A stretch of 64,000 nt of DNA from Pontibaca salina (GTDB lineage: Bacteria > Pseudomonadota > Alphaproteobacteria > Rhodobacterales > Rhodobacteraceae). Made by a program: the position numbers and the translations under genes. The stretch is from NCBI RefSeq assembly GCF_016307205.1, contig NZ_JAEIJD010000002.1:310001-374000 (forward strand), in the 5' to 3' direction. Numbering within the stretch: position 1 is the stretch's first letter; each line of letters opens with the position of its first letter. This document shows, one piece after another, positions 20,035-28,629 of the stretch. The notes below the pieces were generated by a model. That model was not told where the DNA came from. It did no database searches and saw nothing but the letters and a program-made list of their open reading frames with translations.

Positions 20035-20054
20035 TCTTCTCATTGCAAGCTATG

Positions 20055-20486
20055 TTATTCAGGCACACCGCCAGCACGGCGGTAAAGTGCGTTGAGGGTC
20101 CGGGTCATTCGGGGGTCGCGTTCGCGCAGCTCCAGCGCCGAAGAAGAGCGGCGTGGCACGTTCAAAAACACATCGTTTTCCACGAGCCAGCCGAGCGTGT
20201 CGGCATGTGCGTCGAAACGAATTACCAGTTGCGGCAAGTCCTCTTGGGTGCCGTCATGGCTTAGGATGAGCGCGGCCGTAGGTTCGGGTGGCAGGTACTC
20301 GCGGCATTCCACCCGATTCTCGGAAAGGCGCAGAAATGTCTGCGCCGGAGAGGAGCACGCCAACTCCAGTGCAGTAAAAAGGTCGTCTGGATAAGAAGCG
20401 AAACGCGCCACGCCGATCGAGCTGTCGTCGACAGGGGGTACACACGCAGTCAGAGCAACAAGAATCAGGGGAATGATTCGACGCAT
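20055..20486 (-). CDS. Small lipoprotein of unknown function
   Basis: A 143-residue protein whose N-terminus MRRIIPLILVALTAC is a lipoprotein signal peptide with an LTAC lipobox at Cys15. The mature part is globular and soluble, with FASYPDDLFTALELACSSPAQ, a REYLPPEPTAALIL strand and a C-terminal RTLNALYRRAGG helix. The start at 20486 has GGAG about 10 bases upstream; a second ATG nine codons earlier would spoil the signal peptide. I do not recognise a named family; it resembles conserved Rhodobacterales hypotheticals. It is convergent with tRNA-Pro. Confidence 0.75.
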   Translation of the reverse strand: MRRIIPLILVALTACVPPVDDSSIGVARFASYPDDLFTALELACSSPAQTFLRLSENRVECREYLPPEPTAALILSHDGTQEDLPQLVIRFDAHADTLGWLVENDVFLNVPRRSSSALELRERDPRMTRTLNALYRRAGGVPE

Positions 20487-20987
20487 ATGAGAGCGCTCCG
20501 TGATTGGCGGCAACGTGTTTTACGCATGGACCGCTAGTAAGCGTTGCCTGATGCGCAGTGGCTCGCAGACTCGCAATCCTAACACCGATTGAGTCGTGAG
20601 TATAACCTTGTGGACAGTTTAGATTTTGTGCGCGCTGACAACACTATGGCTGGAATTACCTGTTGTGGGCGACTCATGGCGGCGTACGCAACCCTTAATT
20701 TGAGGTTAATGCCAAGTCTTTTCGGGGGGGTTGATGACGAATAATTTGTTTGCAATTTGATGAGTCTTCCGCGAGGTTGTGGCAGTGGGTCCAGTGGCCA
20801 CAAGATATGGTAGGGATCACCATAGTCTGGCGCGACCGACACAGAAATTATGAATCGTGACTTCCTGCGCTGTGAGCAGGGCTCCCCTCCGCCATCGGGC
20901 AGGGGCAGTTGAAGAATTGTCGACAGGTACGGCTGAGAGACTGCAGCAAAAGACTTGCCGCAAGGGACAGAAAGAAAGACCGAAGAA
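20487..20987. other. Long intergenic upstream of nrdJ with possible regulatory sites
   Basis: About 500 bp with no convincing gene lies between the divergent lipoprotein gene and nrdJ. It contains an exact TTAA-N7-TTAA motif at 20695-20709, the core of the CtrA binding consensus. A partial match (11 of 16) to the NrdR box lies at 20798-20813 (CCACAAGATATGGTAG), but I do not find a second well-spaced box. No cobalamin riboswitch core was recognised although the product uses B12. The length suggests a long leader or complex control of nrdJ. Confidence 0.4.
20695..20709. promoter_or_regulatory. Possible CtrA binding site upstream of nrdJ
   Basis: TTAATTTGAGGTTAA matches the CtrA full-site core TTAA-N7-TTAA exactly. 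It lies about 280 bp before the nrdJ start. A chance match somewhere in a window this size is not unlikely, so this is a weak call. Confidence 0.3.
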
Positions 20988-23900
20988 ATGAAAATTGACA
21001 GAAAGTTCACCGCCGCCGGACAGGATGCATATGCCGAACTTGATTTCGTCTCGGCAACCTCGGAGATTCGCAATCCGGATGGCACGGTCGTTTTTCGTCT
21101 TGAGAATATCGAAGTTCCGGCCAGTTGGAGTCAGGTCGCATCGGATGTGATCGCGCAGAAATATTTCCGCAAGGCCGGTGTGCCGGCGCGCTTGAAAAAG
21201 GTCGCTGAACAGGACGTGCCAGAATTCTTGTGGCGCTCGGCACCGGCCGATGACAATACCGAATTTGGCGGCGAAACGTCCTCCAAACAGGTATTTGATC
21301 GGCTGGCCGGTGCTTGGGCCTATTGGGGCTGGAAGGGCGGCTATTTCAACAGCGAAGATGACGCGCGCGCCTATTATGACGAGATGCGCTATATGCTGGC
21401 GACCCAGCGTGCCGCGCCTAACAGCCCACAATGGTTTAACACTGGCCTGCACTGGGCCTATGGCATTGATGGTCCCGCGCAGGGGCATCACTATGTCGAT
21501 CACGCGACCGGCAAGCTGACTCGATCCAAATCCTCTTATGAACACCCCCAGCCGCACGCCTGTTTCATTCAGGGCGTGCAGGATGATCTGGTCAACGACG
21601 GCGGCATCATGGACCTGTGGGTGCGCGAGGCGCGCCTGTTCAAATATGGCTCGGGGACGGGCACCAATTTTTCATCGCTCCGCGGAGAGGGCGAGAAACT
21701 GTCGGGCGGTGGCAGAAGCTCCGGCCTCATGGGATTCCTCAAGATCGGAGACCGTGCGGCCGGAGCAATCAAATCCGGCGGGACCACACGGCGCGCCGCA
21801 AAGATGGTGATCGTCGATGCCGACCATCCCGATGTCGAGGACTTCATCAACTGGAAGGTGATCGAGGAACAGAAGGTCGCCAGCATTGTCGCCGGTTCCA
21901 AGATGCACGAGATCCAGCTTAACGCCCTATTCGCGGCCATCGCACAGTGGGATGGGACCGAGGATGACGCTTATGATCCCACGGTGAACGGCGCGCTGAA
22001 AGCCGCCATCCGGGATGCCAAGCGCAACATGATTCCCGAAACCTATATCAAGCAGGTGCTGGATTACGCCCGCCAGGGCCACACTTCGATCGAGTTTCCC
22101 ACCTATGACACCGACTGGGATTCCGAAGCCTATAACACGGTTTCGGGTCAGAACTCGAATAATTCGATCCGGGTCACCAATGCGTTCCTGACAGCGGTAG
22201 AAAAAGACGCCGATTGGGAACTGATCAACCGCACCGATGGCAAGGTCGCCAAGGTGGTCAAGGCCCGCGATCTGTGGGAGCAGATCGGCCACGCCGCTTG
22301 GGCCTGCGCCGATCCGGGCATCCAATATCACGACACCGTCAATGACTGGCACACCTGCCCCGAAGATGGCGCGATCCGCGGCTCCAACCCGTGCTCTGAG
22401 TACATGTTTCTTGACGACACCGCCTGCAACCTTGCCTCGTTAAACCTGCTGACATTCTATCGAGACGGGGTGTTCCAGGCCGAAGAATACATGCACGCAG
22501 CGCGGCTCTGGACGCTGACGCTGGAAATCAGTGTGATGATGGCACAGTTCCCCAGCAAGGAGATTGCGCGGCGCTCCTATGATTTCCGCACATTGGGTCT
22601 TGGCTATGCCAATATCGGCGGGCTGCTGATGAATATGGGGCTGGGTTATGACAGTGACGAGGGCAGGGCGCTTTGTGGTGCTTTGACCGCGATCATGACC
22701 GGTGTGGCCTATGCCACCAGCGCCGAGATCGCGAGCAAGTTGGGGCCCTTTGCCGGATATCAGCGTAACGCCGCTCACATGCTGCGCGTCATCCGCAACC
22801 ATCGCAACGCTGCCCATGGCGCGAGCGACGGCTATGAGGGATTGTCGGTAAAGCCGGTGCCGCTGGACCACGCCAACTGCCCCGATGTCCGGCTGGTCGA
22901 TTTGGCCATCACGGCGTGGGACGAAGCGCTGACACTGGGCGAGCAGCACGGCTATCGTAACGCGCAGACCACGGTGATCGCGCCGACCGGCACGATCGGA
23001 CTGGTGATGGATTGCGACACCACCGGAATCGAACCTGATTTTGCACTGGTCAAGTTCAAGAAACTGGCCGGGGGCGGGTATTTCAAGATCATCAACCAGT
23101 CGGTGCCTGCGGCGCTGGAGAAATTGGGCTATGGCAGCGCTGAAATCGAAGAGATCGTCGCCTATGCGGTCGGCCATGGCTCGATCGGGAACGCGCCGGG
23201 GATCAATCATACCTCGCTGGCCGGGCATGGCTTCGGAGCCAATGAGCTGGCCAAGGTCGACGCGGCCTTGGAAGCGGCCTTTGACATCCGATTTGTCTTC
23301 AACCAGTGGACCCTGGGCGAAGAGTTTTGCACCAATGTGCTGGGCATCCCGACCGAAAGGTTGAACGACCCTACCTTCAATCTTTTGGCCCATTTGGGCT
23401 ATTCGCGCAGCGATATCGAGGCGGCAAACGACCATGTCTGCGGCACCATGACGCTTGAGGGCGCGCCGCATCTGGATCCGGCGTATTACCACATCTTCGA
23501 TTGCGCCAACCCGTGCGGCCGGAAAGGCACCCGCTATCTGGGCGTCAACAGCCACATCACCATGATGGCGGCGGCGCAAAGCTTTATTTCGGGGGCGATC
23601 TCGAAGACGATCAACATGCCCAATGACGCGACCATTGTAGATTGCCAGAAGGCTTATGAACTGTCGTGGTCGCTGGGGGTGAAGGCCAACGCACTTTACC
23701 GCGATGGCTCCAAGCTGTCGCAGCCGCTGGCCTCGGCCCTTGTCGAAGACGATGACGAGGCCGCCGAAGCGCTGGAATCCGGCAATGCTCAGGAAAAGGC
23801 CAAGGTGCTGGCCGAAAAGGTGGTCGAAAAGATCATCGTCAAGGAAATCGTGCGCAGCCACCGCGAAAAGATGCCGCAACGGCGCAAGGGCTATACCCAG

Positions 23901-24662
23901 AAGGCGTTGATCGGCGGCCATAAGGTCTATCTGCGCACCGGCGAATACGAAGATGGCCAATTGGGTGAAATCTTCATCGACATGCACAAGGAAGGTGCGG
24001 GCTTTCGCGCGATGATGAATAATTTCGCCATCGCGGTGTCGGTGGGGTTGCAATATGGGGTGCCGCTGGAGGAATTCGTCGATGCCTTCACCTTTACCAA
24101 GTTCGAGCCTGCCGGCATGGTACAGGGCAATGACAGCATCAAGAACGCCACGTCGATTCTGGATTACGTGTTCCGTGAACTGGCGGTGTCCTATCTGGAC
24201 CGCACTGATCTGGCCCATGTGAAACCGGAAGGGGCCAGTTTTGACTCGCTCTGTCGTGGCGGTGAAGATAGCGTGTCGAATGTTTCAGAAATTACCGAGA
24301 CCGCCGCGACCCGTTCACTTGAGGTGCTCAAGCAGATCAGTTCGACCGGCTATCTGCGCAAGCGTTTACCGCAAGAACTGGTGGTGCTTCGTGGCGGGGG
24401 ACATGCTGGCGGCGCAACGATGAGTGCGGCAAGTTCGGAGGCCAGCACATTGCAGACCGTGGGTGCCGAATCCGGACCTGCGCAGCTCAGCGCCGTAGCC
24501 GCTACGGGATCGGCGGGCGCAACGGCGTTGAACGCGCGCACCAAAGCCCGGATGCAAGGCTATGAGGGCGAGGCTTGCAGCGATTGTGGCAACTATACGT
24601 TGGTGCGCAATGGCACCTGCATGAAGTGTAACACTTGCGGCGGGACCACGGGGTGCAGTTGA
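20988..24662 (+). CDS. nrdJ: Vitamin B12-dependent ribonucleotide reductase (class II)
   Basis: Reduces ribonucleotides to deoxyribonucleotides using adenosylcobalamin, with or without oxygen. The 1224-residue protein has an N-terminal region with [13 protein letters not shown], a first active-site Cys in HACFIQG (Cys192), the catalytic NPCSE motif at 467-471, [20 protein letters not shown] in the barrel, and a C-terminal TSCPD-type domain ending in CSDCGNY and [13 protein letters not shown], which are likely redox or metal-binding cysteines. The ATG at 20988 gives the normal start MKIDRKFT; a TTG at 20955 is open but weak. No nrdR or other RNR gene is adjacent. It is followed by two hairpins. 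Confidence 0.97.
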   Translation: MKIDRKFTAAGQDAYAELDFVSATSEIRNPDGTVVFRLENIEVPASWSQVASDVIAQKYFRKAGVPARLKKVAEQDVPEFLWRSAPADDNTEFGGETSSKQVFDRLAGAWAYWGWKGGYFNSEDDARAYYDEMRYMLATQRAAPNSPQWFNTGLHWAYGIDGPAQGHHYVDHATGKLTRSKSSYEHPQPHACFIQGVQDDLVNDGGIMDLWVREARLFKYGSGTGTNFSSLRGEGEKLSGGGRSSGLMGFLKIGDRAAGAIKSGGTTRRAAKMVIVDADHPDVEDFINWKVIEEQKVASIVAGSKMHEIQLNALFAAIAQWDGTEDDAYDPTVNGALKAAIRDAKRNMIPETYIKQVLDYARQGHTSIEFPTYDTDWDSEAYNTVSGQNSNNSIRVTNAFLTAVEKDADWELINRTDGKVAKVVKARDLWEQIGHAAWACADPGIQYHDTVNDWHTCPEDGAIRGSNPCSEYMFLDDTACNLASLNLLTFYRDGVFQAEEYMHAARLWTLTLEISVMMAQFPSKEIARRSYDFRTLGLGYANIGGLLMNMGLGYDSDEGRALCGALTAIMTGVAYATSAEIASKLGPFAGYQRNAAHMLRVIRNHRNAAHGASDGYEGLSVKPVPLDHANCPDVRLVDLAITAWDEALTLGEQHGYRNAQTTVIAPTGTIGLVMDCDTTGIEPDFALVKFKKLAGGGYFKIINQSVPAALEKLGYGSAEIEEIVAYAVGHGSIGNAPGINHTSLAGHGFGANELAKVDAALEAAFDIRFVFNQWTLGEEFCTNVLGIPTERLNDPTFNLLAHLGYSRSDIEAANDHVCGTMTLEGAPHLDPAYYHIFDCANPCGRKGTRYLGVNSHITMMAAAQSFISGAISKTINMPNDATIVDCQKAYELSWSLGVKANALYRDGSKLSQPLASALVEDDDEAAEALESGNAQEKAKVLAEKVVEKIIVKEIVRSHREKMPQRRKGYTQKALIGGHKVYLRTGEYEDGQLGEIFIDMHKEGAGFRAMMNNFAIAVSVGLQYGVPLEEFVDAFTFTKFEPAGMVQGNDSIKNATSILDYVFRELAVSYLDRTDLAHVKPEGASFDSLCRGGEDSVSNVSEITETAATRSLEVLKQISSTGYLRKRLPQELVVLRGGGHAGGATMSAASSEASTLQTVGAESGPAQLSAVAATGSAGATALNARTKARMQGYEGEACSDCGNYTLVRNGTCMKCNTCGGTTGCS

Positions 24663-24752
24663 GGCAAACCTGTTAGAATCTGTAAATTCATCAGAATTTC
24701 AGAATTCGACGGAATTTGCGGCTACGGTTAAAAGCGGATCGTGCGCTTTGAA

Positions 24753-24772
24753 GGCTGGGCCGCGGCCCAGCC
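24753..24772. repeat. 20-bp perfect palindrome downstream of nrdJ
   Basis: GGCTGGGCC-GC-GGCCCAGCC is a fully self-complementary 20-mer 90 bp after the nrdJ stop. It could fold into a very stable hairpin, but no U tract follows. Confidence 0.5.
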
Positions 24773-24806
24773 GGTTCGTGTCGGTTGAAAAATCAAAAGT
24801 TGCTTT

Positions 24807-24836
24807 GGAGGCGTCCGTGCGGCGCCTTCATTTCTT
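24807..24836 (+). terminator. Probable intrinsic terminator of nrdJ
   Basis: Stem GGAGGCG pairs with CGCCTTC (one G-U pair) around a 9-base loop and is followed by ATTTCTTT. It lies about 145 bp after the nrdJ stop. Confidence 0.5.
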
Positions 24837-25196
24837 TGCAACCTCCCAGAAAGGCAAAGCAGAAAACACAGAGGCAACTTGATATGGTGATGCCACATAC
24901 TGTGTCTCTGCATTCCGACAAGACGGCAATATCTTTTGCGCCACGCTTCAGGCTCGCCAACAAGCTATCGCGTCTGTCCGCACCTGTTCGCCCCCGATTA
25001 AGCGGCGCAGCGAGCGCCCCGCTGATCAACCGATTGCCAGCCGACCGTTGCTTTCCAGACGATGACCTTCGAGCCAAACGGCATTCCGTCTACCCCTGCC
25101 GCATTCGTAAGAGAGGCCGATGCTGATCAGCACTACGGAAGAAATGCGAAATTCTTGGCGCTTATCGCCGCCGTGGTGCGGGGGGAAAAGTCATCG

Positions 25197-26198
25197 TTAC
25201 GCTCCGGGGGGCGTATCCACTGTTCGCGCGAGATGCGCAGCCAGACCGGCGACGCCGCGGCAGGTGTCCGTCGATCCCGACCGTTGGCGCGCATCGCTCG
25301 GCGTCATGCCGTATTGGGCGCGAAAGGCGCGCAAGAATTGATGGCTGCTCGAAAACCCGTAATCGTATGCAATCATGGTTATGGTCCGGTTGCGATTACG
25401 CTGCAGTTCGCGAAAGGCATGTCTCAGACGTTCTTGGCGGATGAGGCTTGCGATACCCCCTTGGCTGGCAAAGATGCGGTAGAGGTGAGTGCGCGACATA
25501 CGGAAGCGATGGGCCAGCATGTCGGGGCCGAGTTCGGGATCGGCGAGATTGAGACGGATGAACGCCAGAATCTCGCGCTGCTGGACCCGCTGAATCTCTA
25601 GGCTTTTGTCCTCGCCTCCCGTTCGCTGTCTCGCGATACCAGCAGCGATCAGGTCGATCGTTGCGGTGTCTACTGCCATGGCATCTTTGTCGGAGATATC
25701 AGGCATGACCTTTACCAAGTTTTGGATAATGTTTGAGATTAGGAGAGTGATCGGCTCTTCAGCCCGCAAAACCGCTCCATGGGCGGACTGGCCACCCATT
25801 GCGGCATCCAGCCGATCGCGCGACATGTAAAGCAGCAGGCTGGTTCCGGCGGTCTGCTGGGTGCGATAGGGGCGGGCATAGTCGAAGATGCCGATATCAC
25901 CGGGGCCGAGACGCATGTCGGTTCCGTCGCAATCGCCAACTAGGCTGCCATCCAGAAAGAGTTCCAACTGGTAGCCGTCCATTTCCCCCTGCGTGATGCG
26001 CGCTCGGTCGCGTAGGTTCCTGCGAGCATTGCTGTGTCGTTTTCCGACCATAAGAGAACCTAACATACGCGCGTCAAGCCCGCCCTCAAGCACTTCGCCG
26101 GTAACCGTGGGCGACACGTCATGAAGCGGGCTGCTTAGGGCCCGCCAAAAATCAGTTCGAAAGCGCGCTTCGAGAACATCTGTCGAGATGGATAACAT
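25197..26198 (-). CDS. AraC-family transcriptional regulator
   Basis: A 333-residue DNA-binding regulator. Residues about 20-200 match an AraC-binding-like sensor domain (for example LELFLDGSLVGDCDGTDMRL and GDIGIFDYARPYR). The C-terminal ~100 residues hold two helix-turn-helix units: LAHRFRMSRTHLYRIFASQGG, and ITMIAYDYGFSSSHQFLRAFR with YGMTPSDAR, the classic AraC signature. The start is uncertain; the ATG at 26198 is used, and a GTG at 26210 with AGGA upstream would add four residues. The ligand and targets are unknown. It stands alone between gene-poor regions, near the type I secretion locus but divergent from it. Confidence 0.9.
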   Translation of the reverse strand: MLSISTDVLEARFRTDFWRALSSPLHDVSPTVTGEVLEGGLDARMLGSLMVGKRHSNARRNLRDRARITQGEMDGYQLELFLDGSLVGDCDGTDMRLGPGDIGIFDYARPYRTQQTAGTSLLLYMSRDRLDAAMGGQSAHGAVLRAEEPITLLISNIIQNLVKVMPDISDKDAMAVDTATIDLIAAGIARQRTGGEDKSLEIQRVQQREILAFIRLNLADPELGPDMLAHRFRMSRTHLYRIFASQGGIASLIRQERLRHAFRELQRNRNRTITMIAYDYGFSSSHQFLRAFRAQYGMTPSDARQRSGSTDTCRGVAGLAAHLARTVDTPPGA

Positions 26199-26842
26199 TC
26201 TGGATGTCACCGGTCTGATCCTAATAAATTACTCGTTCAAATATATGCAGTTAATAGGGTTAACGCAGTCGAGCATCTATAACAATCGGTTCTCGTTTGG
26301 TGCAGGGCAGTGGTCGTGCGCCGGTGCAAACCTGTGGTTATCTTCAGTAAAAACCCTTTGGTACGCAACGCCACGCTTTTTGGGACGCTGCGCATATCGG
26401 AGCCTTCGCGGGTTTCGTATGAGCAGGACGAACGGGCGCTGTCCCATCCATGTGTTTTGGCCATCTGATCCGACGTCTCCAACCCGGCTTCGGTGGTAGG
26501 CGCCATAGAAATAAAAGCTTTTGCCATGCTTCGTTCGTTTTTCGCTTGGTCATCCGCTGCCCGGCATCCTTCCCCCAATGCGCCCCGGATCGCGCGGAGA
26601 TGTCTGTTTCTGAACGGCGGGAGCGCAGATTTTCTGATCGCTGATCCAGCTTTTAATTTGCAGCTCATCAATTCCGACAGGGATCCGGCGCAGGTTGTGG
26701 GTGGAAATACCCATGGTTTCCTACACAGCATTACGAAGGCCGGATTAGGCCAATTAAAGCTGCCGACGGATCACAGCGTCACCAATGTCTATGCACAGCT
26801 CCTTAGGGGCTGGTTTCAAAGATTTTAATCGGGAGTAAGATT
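26199..26842. other. Gene-poor region upstream of the type I secretion locus
   Basis: About 640 bp between the AraC gene and the cargo gene. The first 100 bp are AT-rich and could hold the divergent AraC promoter. Open frames exist on both strands (plus 26493-26828, minus 26237-26731), but their translations have erratic composition and no known motif, so none is called. A good GGGAG ribosome site at the very end serves the cargo gene. It may contain decayed sequence at an island edge. Confidence 0.4.
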
Positions 26843-28552
26843 ATGAAGGCAACCATTACCAATAGATCAAGCGGCGTAGAGCGCGTCGTAAACTTGTCCT
26901 CGATTCAGGTCGAAGGCGTCAGCACGATTCGATTGCCATTCAGCGAGGCTGGCGTCGAGCGCTACTCACGCGATGGTGGTGACCTGCTCATTCATATGAA
27001 GTCGGGTGAAGTGATCCGTGTCGGCAACTACTTCACACATTCGGCTGAAGCTTTGAGCGAATTGGCCTTCGCGACAGATGGGGCCGCAGGAGCTGCTGCC
27101 GCAGGAGGTGCCGCTGTAGGGGCAGGTGCAGCTGGAGCAGGCACCGCAGCGCTAGGCGGGGGCGGCATAGCGGCGGCGCTCGGCGCGTTGGCAGCCGGTG
27201 CAGCGGTCGCTGGCGGAGGCTCCTCGGATGGTGGTGGCGGCGGGGGCACATCCCCCCTTGCAGCACCGACTGACCTTGCATTCATCGAAGATAACGCTGT
27301 GCTGACCGGTAAGGGGGTGCCCAACACCACCGTATTGGTGACGGATGGATCGGGCAATGCCATTGGCAGAGGAGGCTCTGTTGATGAAAACGGCGATTTC
27401 CGGATCGAATTCGAGCCGCCCCTGAACGATGGGGAAACGGTTGAGGTCAGGCTGAGGGACGATGCCGGCAATGAGTCTGATTCCGAGAGAATCACGGCAC
27501 CGCCGATTGAAATACCCGACGATAGTTTCAATCTAGTAGATGTCGCAAATGAGGCAGATTTAACACAGCACTACGCGCGGGAGGCCACACCGAAAACGGA
27601 TAGTGATACGAATTTTGATACTGTAGATATTAACGTGCTTGGTGACTTGATTGATGTTGATATCAGCTCAGGCTATCCGCTCGTTGAGTTCGATCTCGCT
27701 GAAGGTAAAAATGAAGTTGACTTCGAACTAAGTCTTTCCAGCCTCGCAGAAATTGGTGTACTTAGCGAATATGCTTTAATTATTGAGGTGAAGAACGAAG
27801 TTGGAGGATGGAGCCGCTTTGACCCTGGATCGCAGGGTGTCAACGATGGTATTCTGACTCTTAATTTACTTTTTGGTCTTACCGAAACTTCTGGAACCGT
27901 AGAATTAAGGGATTTCCCGGCGGGTGAGTATCGTGCAGCATTGCTTCCGAACCCCGCTCTCATAAGTGTCGGGATTGGGGTTACCCGTAAGCTTGAAGTT
28001 ACCGCGACAGATTTGATCTTGCAGGAGGACGCTACTGTTCCCACATCTGCCGAAGGCAACTTTATTGAAGGTGCAGTAGATGAAGCTACTTCGGGTCTGG
28101 AAATAAGTTCTGTGACGTTTGGGGGCACCAACTTTGACCTTAGTGGAGGCCCGAAATCTATCACGGGTGATCACGGCACGCTCGAGATCGAGTCAGGAGG
28201 CGATTACACCTACACGCCTAAATTAGATGCTGCTGATGGCGAAACAGATAGCTTCACTGTCACAGTCAAGGATCAGGACGGAAATGAAGATACCGCTAAA
28301 CTGAACGTCACGGTGAATGTGAGCGAGACAATTGGTGCGCCGGAAAACGCCGAACGCAGCGCGAATGATGATAGCGCATTGTTCAGTTATTTCATGGACG
28401 ATGAAGGTGGCGAGATCCCGGGCGAACTGCTTGGTGAGCCTTCTGACGATGCGGATATTCCAGCACCAATCGAGGCTCAATCCGCACCTGTTGGAGCAGA
28501 TTTCATGGCCGCGCAGAGCGATGATGATTTGACCAGCGTTCAGGTTATTTAA
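26843..28552 (+). CDS. Short BapA/LapA-like type I secreted surface protein
   Basis: A 569-residue protein with, in order: a BapA-prefix-like N-terminal domain (residues 1-75, with VVNLSSIQVEGVSTIRLPFS and GEVIRVGNYF); an Ala/Gly-rich segment (about 80-130); a bacterial Ig-like domain (about 140-222, with NTTVLVTDGSGNAIGRGGSV and VRLRDDAGN); a middle domain seen in BapA-type adhesins (about 226-390, with YALIIEVKNEVGGWSRFDPG and GEYRAALLPN); a VCBS-like repeat (about 398-487, with GTLEIESGGDYTYTP and DSFTVTVKDQDGNEDTAKL); and an acidic tail. There is no Sec signal and no GGxGxDxxx RTX repeat. Known family members are thousands of residues long; this is a miniature. The 27.5-28.3 kb part is clearly AT-richer than its neighbours. 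The three exporter genes follow directly, so this is their likely substrate. GGGAG precedes the ATG. Confidence 0.75.
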   Translation: MKATITNRSSGVERVVNLSSIQVEGVSTIRLPFSEAGVERYSRDGGDLLIHMKSGEVIRVGNYFTHSAEALSELAFATDGAAGAAAAGGAAVGAGAAGAGTAALGGGGIAAALGALAAGAAVAGGGSSDGGGGGGTSPLAAPTDLAFIEDNAVLTGKGVPNTTVLVTDGSGNAIGRGGSVDENGDFRIEFEPPLNDGETVEVRLRDDAGNESDSERITAPPIEIPDDSFNLVDVANEADLTQHYAREATPKTDSDTNFDTVDINVLGDLIDVDISSGYPLVEFDLAEGKNEVDFELSLSSLAEIGVLSEYALIIEVKNEVGGWSRFDPGSQGVNDGILTLNLLFGLTETSGTVELRDFPAGEYRAALLPNPALISVGIGVTRKLEVTATDLILQEDATVPTSAEGNFIEGAVDEATSGLEISSVTFGGTNFDLSGGPKSITGDHGTLEIESGGDYTYTPKLDAADGETDSFTVTVKDQDGNEDTAKLNVTVNVSETIGAPENAERSANDDSALFSYFMDDEGGEIPGELLGEPSDDADIPAPIEAQSAPVGADFMAAQSDDDLTSVQVI

Positions 28553-28563
28553 TCACCTTAATT

Positions 28564-28612
28564 GCAAAAGTCGGGCGCGTCGGGTTTCCCCCGGCGCGCT
28601 TGGCTGTTTTGC
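28564..28612 (+). other. Long imperfect stem-loop between cargo and exporter genes
   Basis: A 25-base hairpin (28575-28599) has a 10-bp stem, GCGCGTCGGG with CCCGGCGCGC. It is extended outward by G-U pairs, a small bulge, and the outer arms GCAAAA (28564-28569) and TTTTGC (28607-28612). It starts 11 bp after the cargo stop and ends 17 bp before the ABC gene start. It may act as a partial terminator or an mRNA-end stabiliser. Confidence 0.65.
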
Positions 28613-28629
28613 AAGCTGCCGAGGCCGCC

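Larger units (their letters stand above)
24663..25196. other. Gene-poor region after nrdJ
   Basis: About 530 bp with no recognised gene. It holds a short stretch of repeated AGAATT/GGAATT words near 24687-24718, a 20-bp perfect palindrome at 24753-24772 and a terminator-like hairpin at 24807-24836. A plus-strand frame from ATG 24884 to 25126 (80 codons, GAGG upstream, MVMPHTVSLHSDKTAISFAP at the start) is open but matches nothing I know and is Arg-rich, so I do not call it. Confidence 0.4.

Noticed and set aside
20514-20987. Cobalamin riboswitch upstream of nrdJ
   Set aside because: A GCCACTGG-like word occurs at 20790-20800 on the minus strand, but it is on the wrong strand and the conserved B12-box core is absent.
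22440-24218. Long open frame antisense to nrdJ (about 590 codons)
   Set aside because: It lies wholly within the strongly supported nrdJ gene and shows no motif; it is a shadow frame.
24949-25003. Second SOS box near the text GTCC-N6-GTTC
   Set aside because: Spacing and the first half site do not match GTTC-N7-GTTC.
24884-25126. 80-codon plus-strand frame after nrdJ with a GAGG site
   Set aside because: Arg-rich, low-complexity composition and no similarity I can recognise; not enough to call a gene.
26237-26828. Opposed open frames between the AraC gene and the secretion locus
   Set aside because: Erratic amino-acid composition, no motifs, and they overlap each other on both strands; probably non-coding or decayed.
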